DNA of 64,000 bases, from NCBI RefSeq assembly GCF_947489715.1, contig NZ_CANLER010000002.1, positions 701,597-765,596 on the forward strand. The letters are read 5' to 3'. The DNA is from an uncultured Roseovarius sp. GTDB lineage: Bacteria; Pseudomonadota; Alphaproteobacteria; Rhodobacterales; Rhodobacteraceae. The position numbers and the translations under genes were made by a program. Below are positions 10,764-19,251 of this stretch, piece after piece. Numbering within the stretch: position 1 is the first letter of the stretch; each line of letters starts with the position of its first letter. A model generated the notes under the pieces. It searched no databases, was not told the DNA's origin, and was given only the letters and a program-made list of their open reading frames with translations.

Positions 10764-11092
10764 GCTGCGTCAAGCTTTGACAAGGCGTTCAGGAATTCGG
10801 ACTTTGAGGCAGCATAACAATTGGTGATTTCAGTCAGATCAATGCCATCGCCAGCGCCTGCCCCAGCAGCAGTTTCCCCTTTTTGACAGAGTGTTGAGAA
10901 CTCGGAAAATCCCAGGTTTAAAGCGCTGCCCTTGAGAAAATGCATTGTGGATTCCAGATTGCTTTTGTCCACTTGACCGCAAAGATTGGTGATCTCGTCT
11001 TCAACTTCTTCCAAGAAGATCTCGACCACTTCGCCAAAGTCTTCTGCACCGATTTCGTCCCGCAATTCTGTCACTCGATTCCAGTCGATCAT
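10760..11092 (-). CDS. stand-alone histidine phosphotransfer (Hpt) protein
   Basis: 110 residues, all Hpt four-helix domain. The phosphorylatable His is in STMHFLKGSALNLGF at about residue 51, followed by the typical glycine and CQKGE helix. It has no kinase or receiver of its own, so it must shuttle phosphate between other proteins. The adjacent divergent gene (11234-12520) carries a receiver and is the obvious partner. I start at MIDWNRVTEL; 12 extra residues upstream are possible but not Hpt-like. Confidence 0.85.
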   Translation of the reverse strand: MIDWNRVTELRDEIGAEDFGEVVEIFLEEVEDEITNLCGQVDKSNLESTMHFLKGSALNLGFSEFSTLCQKGETAAGAGAGDGIDLTEITNCYAASKSEFLNALSKLDAA

Positions 11093-11233
11093 CTCTGCAC
11101 GTCCGTTTAGTAAACAAGGCATCATCACGCGAAAACGTTAAGAAATAGCGCCAGTTGCTTCTCAATTTCTGAGCAATTTTAGCATTCATGAGGTGTTAAG
11201 TGAGGATCAGCAAAGTGCCATTGTTTAGGTAGG

Positions 11234-12520
11234 ATGAATTGCGTGACATCAACGGTTAAATCACTTGATCAGGCGGCCGATGAGACCGGTGTGATAAGGC
11301 AGGTTTTGGTCGTAGATGACAGCCGTCTGCAACGCCGCATTCTGTCTGCGTCGCTGAAACGTTGGGGCTTTGATGTGCGCGAGGCGGAGTCAGGTGCAGA
11401 GGCATTGGAAATGTGCCGTGAGTCGCCACCCGATCTTGTGATGAGCGATTGGATGATGCCTGGCATGTCCGGCCCGGAATTTTGTCGTGAATTCAGACAG
11501 ATGGCGCGAGATAATTACGGATATTTTATTTTGCTGACCTCGAAGAGCGAGAAAGATGCAATCGCGCACGGTCTGGATGCTGGCGCCGATGATTTTCTGA
11601 CAAAACCCGTCAACGCGGGGGAACTGCGGGCAAGGATTTCTGCGGGTGAGCGTATTTTGAAGATGCAGCGCGAACTTTCGGGAAAAAACCGGTTAATCAA
11701 ATCCACGCTGGATGAATTACAGACGCTTTACGATTCGCTTGATAACGATTTGATCGAGGCCAAGAAGCTTCAGCAATCACTGGTCAGCGACAGGTATCGG
11801 GATTTCGGATCTGCCGAAGTCTCTTTGCTATTACAATCTTGCGGGCATGTCGGCGGAGATTTGGTGGGCATGTTCGAAGTGGGCGCAAATCGGATTGGCC
11901 TTTACGGCATTGATGTATCGGGCCATGGCATCAGCTCCGCCCTAATGACGGCACGGTTGGCGGGGTATCTTTCTTCAGCGTCGGCTGAGCAGAATGTCGC
12001 CCTTTACAAGACTTCCACCGGGGAATTCCTACCGAGACCGCCGGCGGAAACGATAGCGACATTGAACCAGCTCATTCTGAGCGAAATGGAAACCGAGCTG
12101 TATTTTACGATGGTTCTGGCGGACGTTGATCTGGAAACCGGCAGGATTGTCATGGCGCAGGCTGGGCATCCACACCCATTCATTCAGCGAGCCAGCGGTG
12201 CCGTCGAAATGATTGGGGAAGGTGGGCTACCTGTAGGCCTGATTGAAGGGGCTGAGTACCAGCAGTTCGAATTCTTTATGGCGGCGGGTGATCGACTGAT
12301 GATTCACTCGGATGGGATTGTGGAATGTGCCGACAACAAAGGCAATCTTCTTGGCGATGATGGCCTGAGTCGCATCCTTAAGGATTTGCGTCAAACTCGT
12401 GGTATGGCGTGCCTTGAATCCGTGATCTGGAAGCTTTCGGAATTTGCTGATGATCAAGAGTTTGCCGATGATGTTTCGGCGGTTCTGCTGGAATTCAGGA
12501 AAGCCTCCATAGAGTTTTGA
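11234..12520 (+). CDS. response regulator with SpoIIE/RsbU-type PP2C phosphatase output
   Basis: 428 residues. An N-terminal receiver (VLVVDDSRLQRR; phospho-acceptor Asp about 72 in MSDWMMPGMSG; Lys in FLTKPV) is joined by a coiled linker (about 145-185) to a SpoIIE-family PP2C phosphatase. Metal-binding blocks are GGDLVGMFEV, IDVSGHGISSALM, AGHPHPF and SDGIVE. Such proteins dephosphorylate anti-anti-sigma factors under two-component control. No STAS or anti-sigma gene is next door, so the target must lie elsewhere. The divergent Hpt gene is the likely input. The 3' end overlaps the convergent Nudix gene by 26 bases. Confidence 0.9.
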   Translation: MNCVTSTVKSLDQAADETGVIRQVLVVDDSRLQRRILSASLKRWGFDVREAESGAEALEMCRESPPDLVMSDWMMPGMSGPEFCREFRQMARDNYGYFILLTSKSEKDAIAHGLDAGADDFLTKPVNAGELRARISAGERILKMQRELSGKNRLIKSTLDELQTLYDSLDNDLIEAKKLQQSLVSDRYRDFGSAEVSLLLQSCGHVGGDLVGMFEVGANRIGLYGIDVSGHGISSALMTARLAGYLSSASAEQNVALYKTSTGEFLPRPPAETIATLNQLILSEMETELYFTMVLADVDLETGRIVMAQAGHPHPFIQRASGAVEMIGEGGLPVGLIEGAEYQQFEFFMAAGDRLMIHSDGIVECADNKGNLLGDDGLSRILKDLRQTRGMACLESVIWKLSEFADDQEFADDVSAVLLEFRKASIEF

Positions 12521-12938
12521 CAAAATGCCGGTCGCCTGAATTTTCAAGTTCTGCCGCCGCGATTTCTGGGCTCGCCCATAATGTTGTGTGTCCGTCCTCG
12601 GTTGGGGGGCAAAGGCGACGAGCGGGGAAGGCCAGATAGATCGTGCAGATTTTTTCAGCCCAAAGGTCGTATTCCGGCATGAACGTAAATCGACGATATG
12701 CCCCCAACCGCCTGGCGCGGGAGATGACCCATCCGGTTTCCTCCATGACCTCGCGGTGCAATGCCCTGATTGGCGATTCACCCGGATCTACCCCGCCACC
12801 GGGAAGCTGCAATTCCGGCTGAGGTTCAGCCTGGTGCGTCAACAGCAGGGAATCATCGCGTGCAAGGATCGCATAAACTCCCGGACGGACTGTGTAGCGT
12901 TGTGTCAAAATCGGTGTTTCACCAAAGCGTCTGATCAT
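12495..12938 (-). CDS. Nudix hydrolase
   Basis: 147 residues. A complete Nudix box runs GGGVDPGESPIRALHREV then MEETGW, at about residues 46-69. Nudix enzymes hydrolyse nucleoside diphosphates linked to another group; the substrate is not predictable here. The start MIRRFGETPI is preferred because upstream codons (to 13055) run into the hslO promoter and start. It diverges from hslO. Confidence 0.85.
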   Translation of the reverse strand: MIRRFGETPILTQRYTVRPGVYAILARDDSLLLTHQAEPQPELQLPGGGVDPGESPIRALHREVMEETGWVISRARRLGAYRRFTFMPEYDLWAEKICTIYLAFPARRLCPPTEDGHTTLWASPEIAAAELENSGDRHFVKTLWRLS

Positions 12939-13017
12939 TGAAATTCGCCCCTTGGACCTTATCTTGCCCTGCCTATATAGACGCGATATGCCAATATCAG
13001 GCGCATAAGGAAACCCC

Positions 13018-14013
13018 ATGACACTCGGACAGAAAATCGCCTGGGACGACACCATCCTGCCGTTCCAGCTTGATCAATCAGATATTCGCGGTCGCGTTGC
13101 GCGTCTGGATGGGGTGTTGGATGGGATCCTGAAACAGCACGATTATCCACCCGTGGTCGAGGCCCTGGTGGCGGAAATGGCACTATTGACGGCGCTAATT
13201 GGTCAGACGATCAAACTGCGTTGGAAACTCTCATTGCAAGTGCAATCAAAAGGGCCGGTCCGGATGATCGCCACCGATTATTACGGGCCGGATTCAGAAG
13301 GCCGGGCAGCACGTATTCGCGCCTATGCTAGTTTTGACCGGGATCGCCTGACGGACAGCGCACCTTTTGATCAGGTGGGCGACGGCTATTTTGCCGTGTT
13401 GATTGATCAAGGCGAAGGAACAGAGCCATATCAAGGCATTACACCAATTGCAGGCGACGGCCTCAGCGATTGTGCAGAAGCCTATTTTGCGCAATCCGAA
13501 CAATTGCCGACGCGGTTTTCACTGAGTTTTGGAAAATCCACCGAAGCGGGTGGGTCAGAGCATTGGCGTGCCGGTGGGGTAATGCTGCAACATATGCCCA
13601 AGGCCTCGCCGTTTGCTCAGGGTGGTGGTTCGGGTGAAGGCGGGTTGCTGGGTGCGCAGGATATTGTCGAGGGTGAAGAGCTTGAAAACTGGACGCGGGT
13701 AAACACCCTTTTGGACACAGTTGAAGAATTGGAGCTTATCGGACCATCGGTTGCGCCGACCGACTTGCTGGTGCGCCTGTTTCATGAGGAAACACCGCGG
13801 GTGTTTGATTCGCAATCCGTACGGTTTGGCTGCTCTTGTACCGAAGAACGTGTGCGCAACAGCCTGTCGATCTACTCAGCGCGAGACATCGAAAAGATGA
13901 CAACAGAAGAGGGCACGGTGACCGCCGATTGTCAGTTCTGTGGCGCGCATTACGTCCTTGATCCGAAAACACTCGGATTCGAGGCTGAAGGCAATTCTGG
14001 TGACAGTGGCTGA
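13018..14013 (+). CDS. hslO: Hsp33 redox-regulated holdase chaperone
   Basis: 331 residues. Hsp33 is activated by oxidation of a zinc-binding cysteine cluster and then prevents aggregation of unfolded proteins. The four cysteines are CSC and CQFC near residues 265-302, the family pattern CxC...CxxC. An AAGGA site precedes the ATG. First gene of a compact run: the next gene starts inside its end. Confidence 0.95.
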   Translation: MTLGQKIAWDDTILPFQLDQSDIRGRVARLDGVLDGILKQHDYPPVVEALVAEMALLTALIGQTIKLRWKLSLQVQSKGPVRMIATDYYGPDSEGRAARIRAYASFDRDRLTDSAPFDQVGDGYFAVLIDQGEGTEPYQGITPIAGDGLSDCAEAYFAQSEQLPTRFSLSFGKSTEAGGSEHWRAGGVMLQHMPKASPFAQGGGSGEGGLLGAQDIVEGEELENWTRVNTLLDTVEELELIGPSVAPTDLLVRLFHEETPRVFDSQSVRFGCSCTEERVRNSLSIYSARDIEKMTTEEGTVTADCQFCGAHYVLDPKTLGFEAEGNSGDSG

Positions 14014-14605
14014 GTGTCTTTCAACGGTGATGGCCGCGCTGGCAAATCCCAGTGCGGCGTCTTCCGATTTTGACTTGAATCCAGATGTAGTTTTGCCTGC
14101 TGGCCGCAAACTGCGTCTCGCCGGTGTTTTGGTGCCGATCCTGTGCAATGATACCGGGGCAGAGGTCTATTTGACGAAACGCTCTTCGGCGTTGAAACAC
14201 CATCCCGGTCAAATCGCTTTTCCGGGTGGCAAGCAGGACGCAAGCGATAAGGATATCACCCAGACCGCCTTGCGAGAAGCATCGGAAGAGATCGGGTTGG
14301 AGCCGACGAACGTTCGGGTTCTGGGTCAGATGCCCTCGCATGAAACGGTGACTGGCTTTGTCGTGACGCCGATTGTTGCACAGGTACTGGAACCTTTTGC
14401 ACCAAAGCCAGAAGCCGGGGAAGTGGACGAAGTATTCTCGGTACCGCTTTCACATGTAATGGACCGGTCACGCTATTTGGTTCAATCTCGGCGCTGGCGC
14501 GGGTCGCGCAGGCACTATTACACTGTGCCCTTTGGACCGTATTACATCTGGGGCGCTACAGCGCGCATATTGTGTGCGTTGGCCGACGCGGCAGATGAAT
14601 CATGA
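14000..14605 (+). CDS. CoA-type Nudix pyrophosphatase
   Basis: About 201 residues from a GTG start. The UPF0035/NudL signature HHPGQIAFPGGK is followed by a Nudix helix (ALREASEEIGLE). NudL-type enzymes are predicted to cleave CoA to phosphopantetheine and adenosine bisphosphate. The GTG at 14000 has GAAGG about 9 bases upstream and overlaps hslO by 14 bases. The in-frame ATG at 13940 lies deep in hslO and adds non-family sequence. Confidence 0.85.
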   Translation: MTVAECLSTVMAALANPSAASSDFDLNPDVVLPAGRKLRLAGVLVPILCNDTGAEVYLTKRSSALKHHPGQIAFPGGKQDASDKDITQTALREASEEIGLEPTNVRVLGQMPSHETVTGFVVTPIVAQVLEPFAPKPEAGEVDEVFSVPLSHVMDRSRYLVQSRRWRGSRRHYYTVPFGPYYIWGATARILCALADAADES

Positions 14606-15753
14606 AGGTTACCGGCGACTGGCTTGATAAACAGGGGACACAGGCGGTCTGTGCCATGTTGACGGATGCCGGATTTCAGGCGCTGTTCGTTGGCGGATGT
14701 GTGCGTAACGCGCTGATGAATGAACCCGTCGGTGATATTGATATTGCCACTGATGCGCGACCGGAAACAGTGATTTTGCTGTCCAAAAAAGCAGGATTCA
14801 AGCCGGTACCAACAGGGCTTGAGCATGGCACTGTTACTGTTGTTGCAGACCATACCCCTCATGAGATCACGACCTTTCGTAAGGATGTTGAAACGCATGG
14901 CCGTCATGCGACGGTGGCTTTTTCCAGTGATGTTATCGAGGATGCAGAACGCCGTGATTTCACCATGAATGCGCTCTACGCCACGGCGAATGGGATGGTG
15001 GTTGATCCGCTGGGTGGAATTGATGACCTGCGAGCCAGATATGTGCGTTTTATCGACGACGCAGGTCAGCGTATCCGCGAAGATTACCTGCGCATTCTGC
15101 GGTTCTTTCGCTTTCATGCCTGGTATGGTGATCCGCATGGCGGTCTGGATGCGGAAGGGTTGGCTGCTGCCGCTGAACATCTGGATGGGCTGAGCGGGCT
15201 GTCACGAGAACGCATTGGCGCCGAGACATTGAAGCTACTGTCCGCACCGGATCCCGCACCTTCTGTCGCAGCAATGCGTGCAACTGGAGTTTTGCGGGCA
15301 GTGTTACCTGGGACCGATGATAAATACCTTGCACCGCTTGTGCATATTGAGAGTCTTTTTGCGGTGAAACCAGATCCGCTGCGACGCCTTATGTGCCTAG
15401 GTGGCGAAAACCCCATTGAGCTTTTGCGTATGAGTAAGTCGCAGGCACGTCGATTGCAAATACTACGATCCGAGGTTCAGAGTTCCAAAAAGGCGCTGGA
15501 ATTAGGGTATAGGTTTGGCATTGAAACGGGTTTGGATATCCTGCTGCTGCGGGCGGCCTTTTTGGAACAGCAGCTTGACCAGGCAATTCGAGAGGACTTG
15601 AAAACAGGCGCCGCATCCATCTATCCGATTAAGGCGCAAGACCTTATGGCTGACTATACAGGTCCGGCATTGGGGGTGCGCCTGAGGGAGCTTGAGCAAC
15701 GTTGGATCGACTCAGGTTTCAGCCTCACAAAGAATGAGTTGTTAAACACATGA
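14602..15753 (+). CDS. cca: CCA tRNA nucleotidyltransferase / poly(A) polymerase family
   Basis: 383 residues. Adds or repairs the 3' CCA end of tRNAs. The class II nucleotidyltransferase motif FVGGCVRNAL and catalytic DIDIAT are near residues 29-50. RRDFTMNAL and REDYLRILRFFRF follow. The start overlaps the previous stop by 4 bases (ATGA), as does its own stop with the next gene, so these form a translationally coupled operon. No HD domain is seen. Confidence 0.93.
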   Translation: MKVTGDWLDKQGTQAVCAMLTDAGFQALFVGGCVRNALMNEPVGDIDIATDARPETVILLSKKAGFKPVPTGLEHGTVTVVADHTPHEITTFRKDVETHGRHATVAFSSDVIEDAERRDFTMNALYATANGMVVDPLGGIDDLRARYVRFIDDAGQRIREDYLRILRFFRFHAWYGDPHGGLDAEGLAAAAEHLDGLSGLSRERIGAETLKLLSAPDPAPSVAAMRATGVLRAVLPGTDDKYLAPLVHIESLFAVKPDPLRRLMCLGGENPIELLRMSKSQARRLQILRSEVQSSKKALELGYRFGIETGLDILLLRAAFLEQQLDQAIREDLKTGAASIYPIKAQDLMADYTGPALGVRLRELEQRWIDSGFSLTKNELLNT

Positions 15754-16973
15754 GCCGCCACACGATTGTCAGGCTGGGTCAACAGGGTGATGGCATCGCC
15801 GATGGACCGGTCTATGCGCCGATGACGTTGCCGGGCGAAGTTGTGACCGGAGATCTGGATGGCAATCGCCTTAACAATATTAAGGTCGAAAAACCGTCGC
15901 CGGATCGCGTCGCAGCACCCTGCCGTCATTTTCGATCTTGTGGTGGGTGTCAGTTGCAACACGCATCAGATCGCTTTTTGGCCGACTGGAAAGTGGAAAT
16001 TGTGGCTTCAGCCCTGGCTGCACATGGGCTGGAGGCCGAGTTTCTGCCGATCAGCACATCACCCCAGCGTTCGCGTCGACGTGCAACTTTTGCAGCGCGC
16101 CGCACCAAGAAAGGTGCCATGGCCGGATTTCACGCCAAGGTATCGGATGTGATTATTGAAGTTCCCGATTGCCAATTATTGCATCCAGATTTAATGACAG
16201 CACTCCCTGTTGCGCAGGCTTTGGCGATGGTTGGCGCAAGTCGGAAGAACGGCATAAATGTTGCGTCGACGCTTTCGTTGAACGGTCTTGATCTTGCGGT
16301 TTCGAATGGTAAACCCTTGGATCGCCAACTGCGGATTGAGCTAGCTGCATTGGCCGATACGCATGGATTGGCACGTTTGGCGTGGGATGACGAAATTATT
16401 GTCACGCGCCACGTGCCGGAACAGCTTTTTGGAAAGTCACAGGTGCAGCCGCCGCCTGGTTCTTTTTTGCAGGCGACTACTGAAGGGCAGGCAGCTTTGC
16501 TGGCTGAGGTTGAAAAAATCACTCGTGGAGCCAGGCGCATTGGCGATCTTTTTGCTGGATGCGGGACGTTCTCATTGCATCTGGCGCAAAACGCAGAAGT
16601 GCACGCAGTGGAAGGTGAGGCTGAGATGATCGCCGCGTTGGATGCCGGGTGGCGAAAAACGCCAACTTTGAAACCTGTCACGCATGAGGTCAGAGACCTG
16701 TTTCGCAGACCACTTATGCCTGACGAATTGGAACGGTTTGATGCGGTTGTGATTGATCCACCGCGTGCCGGCGCCCAAGCGCAGACGGCTGAACTGTGTC
16801 ACGCAGCCATTCCGACCATTGCATATGTATCCTGCAACCCAACAAGCTTTGCGCGCGATGCCAGCAGCCTTGTTGCGCAAGGCTATGAGCTTGGTCCGGT
16901 GCGAGTCGTCGATCAATTTCGCTGGTCAACTCATGTTGAGTTGGTGGCGGAATTTACATTCAAAACTAAGTGA
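15750..16973 (+). CDS. class I SAM-dependent RNA (uracil-5-)methyltransferase, TrmA/RlmD family
   Basis: 407 residues. An N-terminal Fe-S cluster motif is present (CRHFRSCGGC, with a fourth Cys in PDCQLL). The SAM site is DLFAGCGTFSLHL. The catalytic nucleophile Cys is in YVSCNPTSFARD and the base in VIDPPRAG. These residues place it among enzymes making 5-methyluridine in rRNA or tRNA. The exact target is undetermined. It lacks a long TRAM domain; the N-terminus is only a short TRAM-like stretch. Confidence 0.92.
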   Translation: MSRHTIVRLGQQGDGIADGPVYAPMTLPGEVVTGDLDGNRLNNIKVEKPSPDRVAAPCRHFRSCGGCQLQHASDRFLADWKVEIVASALAAHGLEAEFLPISTSPQRSRRRATFAARRTKKGAMAGFHAKVSDVIIEVPDCQLLHPDLMTALPVAQALAMVGASRKNGINVASTLSLNGLDLAVSNGKPLDRQLRIELAALADTHGLARLAWDDEIIVTRHVPEQLFGKSQVQPPPGSFLQATTEGQAALLAEVEKITRGARRIGDLFAGCGTFSLHLAQNAEVHAVEGEAEMIAALDAGWRKTPTLKPVTHEVRDLFRRPLMPDELERFDAVVIDPPRAGAQAQTAELCHAAIPTIAYVSCNPTSFARDASSLVAQGYELGPVRVVDQFRWSTHVELVAEFTFKTK

Positions 16974-17050
16974 TTTTCGATTTAGGTCTATCCGAAACGG
17001 CCTAATCTGGCGTATTAAAGCCATGAGCAGTAATACTTGGTGATAAAAAA

Positions 17051-17551
17051 ATGCGGATAGTGAAATATCTGGCGCTTGTCGTGCTTGTTGCAGGGCTGTC
17101 GGCGTGTAGCAGCAGTTCAAAATTCAAAAAATATGACGGTCCCGAGGTCACGCATGTGATTGTCCACAAGGGTGACCGCAGGATGTTCCTGCTGCACAAT
17201 GGTACGGTGCTGAAATCATACGATATCGAACTTGGATTTGCGCCAAAAGGCCATAAGCAGTTCGAAGGCGATGGTAAGACACCAGAAGGCACATACCGGA
17301 TTGACCGTCGAAACCCGAATAGCGACTTCCACCTTTCTATCGGCCTCTCCTATCCCAACATCCGCGATATCGCCAAAGCGCAAGCCGTAGGTAAAAGTCC
17401 CGGTGGGGATATTTTCATCCACGGCCAGCCCAATAAGAAGTCGGGGACAGGACCGGATTGGACGGCGGGCTGCATTTCGGTCGAGAACGGCGAGATGGAA
17501 GATATCTACGCGATGGTAAAGGACGGCACGCTGATTACGGTTCGGCCGTAA
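17051..17551 (+). CDS. L,D-transpeptidase-like (YkuD) lipoprotein
   Basis: 166 residues. A lipoprotein signal ends in the lipobox LSAC (Cys 19). The YkuD catalytic pair is visible: FIHGQ and, 20 residues on, TAGCISVEN. L,D-transpeptidases form 3-3 cross-links in peptidoglycan or attach proteins to it; small YkuD lipoproteins may instead hydrolyse such bonds. It is convergent with a CAP lipoprotein, and a second YkuD protein lies 700 bases on. Confidence 0.87.
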   Translation: MRIVKYLALVVLVAGLSACSSSSKFKKYDGPEVTHVIVHKGDRRMFLLHNGTVLKSYDIELGFAPKGHKQFEGDGKTPEGTYRIDRRNPNSDFHLSIGLSYPNIRDIAKAQAVGKSPGGDIFIHGQPNKKSGTGPDWTAGCISVENGEMEDIYAMVKDGTLITVRP

Positions 17552-17565
17552 AATTTGGGGTGGGC

Positions 17566-18087
17566 TTATTTGCCCATCACCAGCGTCCACCAAATCTTGC
17601 CGTTTTTCTCTTGTAGCCAGGAAAAGCCCATGTCGCGTGCATCAGGGGCAAGGATGACAACGCGTGTATTTGGCTCGTCCATCCAGGCGGCAAGGGTTTC
17701 CAGTTCGGTCTCGAATGTCTCCGAGATGTTTTCACCGACGAGTTGACCGGGGTATCCCACGCGGGCGACACGGTCGATCGGAGAAGATCCGTCAGACCCG
17801 AAGTGCCAGGGGCGGTTCTGGATCGACATATCCCTGGCATGGGTCGCAGCTGCGGCATTGAGTTTTGCATTAAGCTGAACAGGTGAACGACCAGCGGCCT
17901 GTCGGAGCGAGTTGACGGAATCAAGCATGCGGAACTGTATTTCGGCAGTATCACCGGCACGGATACGATATACCTTGGGTAGTGGTTTGCCGTCCGGGCC
18001 AACCTGAGATGGCGGTGTTGCACAAGCCGACAGAAGCATTGTTGCGGACAGAAGCAAAACAAGAATACGCGCCATGATGTCAGTCAC
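17566..18087 (-). CDS. CAP/SCP-domain lipoprotein
   Basis: 173 residues from MTDIM or 169 from MARIL (18075). A lipobox LSAC is followed by a CAP domain: LDSVNSLRQAAGRSPVQL, NAAAATHARDMS, the second His in RPWHFGSDG, GENIS, and an aspartate-arginine rich end (DARDMGFSW). CAP proteins are extracytoplasmic; bacterial members are linked to envelope and cell-wall functions but no reaction is established. It diverges from the Tat-exported YkuD gene. Confidence 0.82.
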   Translation of the reverse strand: MTDIMARILVLLLSATMLLSACATPPSQVGPDGKPLPKVYRIRAGDTAEIQFRMLDSVNSLRQAAGRSPVQLNAKLNAAAATHARDMSIQNRPWHFGSDGSSPIDRVARVGYPGQLVGENISETFETELETLAAWMDEPNTRVVILAPDARDMGFSWLQEKNGKIWWTLVMGK

Positions 18088-18246
18088 CCGATTGTTTTCG
18101 TTCGACAGCCTTATCTCGTGCTGCGTTGCAGTTCAAACCAAGTTCGCGTAACTTTGCTGATTAACAGATGTTTGATTTGCGACTGAGGCATTCACGCCAT
18201 ATGTTTCGCGCTAGTCATACGCCTTTCGGAAATCTGGAGATCGAAA

Positions 18247-18846
18247 ATGTCCACCAAGTTTGGGAAAGACCTAAGCAGGCGCGCCTTTATGGCGGGAACC
18301 GCATCAGTCATCGGGACGCCCCTGATCGCGCAGAGTCTTGATGGTGCAGGCACCGTCGAGATGGAGCAGGAAATCACCGAAGCGGTGCGCCGCAACATCT
18401 CTAGCTTCCGTTCATTGGATTGGCAGCCCTATTTCTCGAACCTGAACAATGGCGCGATCCTGGTCGATATCTCTTCACGCGCGCTGCACTACTGGACCGA
18501 AGCAGGACAATACAACCTTTATCCCTCCAGCGTTCCGCTGTCCGAAGAGCTGACACGCCGGGGACGCACCAAAGTGGTGCGCAAGGTCGAAGGCCCAAGC
18601 TGGCGTCCGACACCTTCGATGTTGAAGCGGAATCCAGACTGGCCCGAATTTGTCGGACCGGGCCCCGACAATCCGCTTGGGACGCACGCGCTTTATCTGA
18701 GCTGGACCTATTACCGAATCCACGGCACGCATGATACGCGCAAAATTGGGCGTAGATCGTCGAATGGATGCATCGGCTTATACAACGAACATATTGCTGA
18801 GCTTTTCGGAATGGCCAAAGTCGGCACACAAGTGTTGCTAATTTGA
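18247..18846 (+). CDS. L,D-transpeptidase (YkuD) with Tat signal
   Basis: 199 residues. The N-terminus has SRRAFMAGT followed by a weakly hydrophobic stretch, a twin-arginine signal. The YkuD catalytic motif is complete: YRIHGTHDTRKIG then SSNGCIGLYNEH. The region ERNPDW-like (MLKRNPDWPEFVGPGPDNPLG) is typical of ErfK/YbiS/YcfS enzymes that cross-link peptidoglycan or attach lipoproteins. GGAGATCGAAA precedes the ATG. Confidence 0.9.
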   Translation: MSTKFGKDLSRRAFMAGTASVIGTPLIAQSLDGAGTVEMEQEITEAVRRNISSFRSLDWQPYFSNLNNGAILVDISSRALHYWTEAGQYNLYPSSVPLSEELTRRGRTKVVRKVEGPSWRPTPSMLKRNPDWPEFVGPGPDNPLGTHALYLSWTYYRIHGTHDTRKIGRRSSNGCIGLYNEHIAELFGMAKVGTQVLLI

Positions 18847-18936
18847 CGAAAATGCGAGGTTTTCTGGCAAACTGTCCCCAAGATGCATTGGCATTTGCGT
18901 AACTTTCCTGTTTAGAAGCCGCCACGAGGTAAGTTT

Positions 18937-18954
18937 TACGGTACCTGAACCGTA
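18937..18954. promoter_or_regulatory. inverted repeat upstream of the 62-residue membrane protein
   Basis: TACGGT and ACCGTA arms separated by 6 bases, 36 bases before the ATG at 18990. Possibly an operator or leader hairpin. Only the symmetry is seen; no regulator is assignable. Confidence 0.35.
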
Positions 18955-18989
18955 TTTGAACGGTGTCAGGAAGATATCTGGAGGATACA

Positions 18990-19178
18990 ATGAAAAAACT
19001 CGCTCTTGCAGCCGCATTCACAGCCGCCGCATCGACCGCATTCGCTGGTTCCATGGAAGAGCCAATGATGGAAGCTCCTGTTGTTGTTGAAGAAACAGCA
19101 GCAAGCTCGTCCGCCGTTGGCATCTGGGTTCCGCTGCTTCTGCTCGCAATCGTAGCAGCCGTGGTTGCCGCAGACTAA
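18990..19178 (+). CDS. small exported single-span membrane protein
   Basis: 62 residues. Signal peptide ending STAFA, a short acidic Met/Pro/Glu segment, then one hydrophobic span (WVPLLLLAIVAAVVAA) ending in a single Asp. A CTGGAGGA ribosome site precedes the ATG and a strong terminator follows, so it is a real independent gene. It resembles small Rhodobacterales proteins found beside hemH. Function unknown. Confidence 0.75.
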   Translation: MKKLALAAAFTAAASTAFAGSMEEPMMEAPVVVEETAASSSAVGIWVPLLLLAIVAAVVAAD

Positions 19179-19198
19179 TCGTCTGGCAAACAGAATAG

Positions 19199-19229
19199 AA
19201 AAAGGCAGTGGTTTTCCACTGCCTTTTTT
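19199..19229. terminator. bidirectional intrinsic terminator
   Basis: Stem GGCAGTGG / CCACTGCC with a TTTT loop, flanked by 5 A and 6 T. It sits between the small membrane protein gene and convergent hemH. Confidence 0.92.
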
Positions 19230-19251
19230 CGTTTCAGGATGTACGCGAAGC

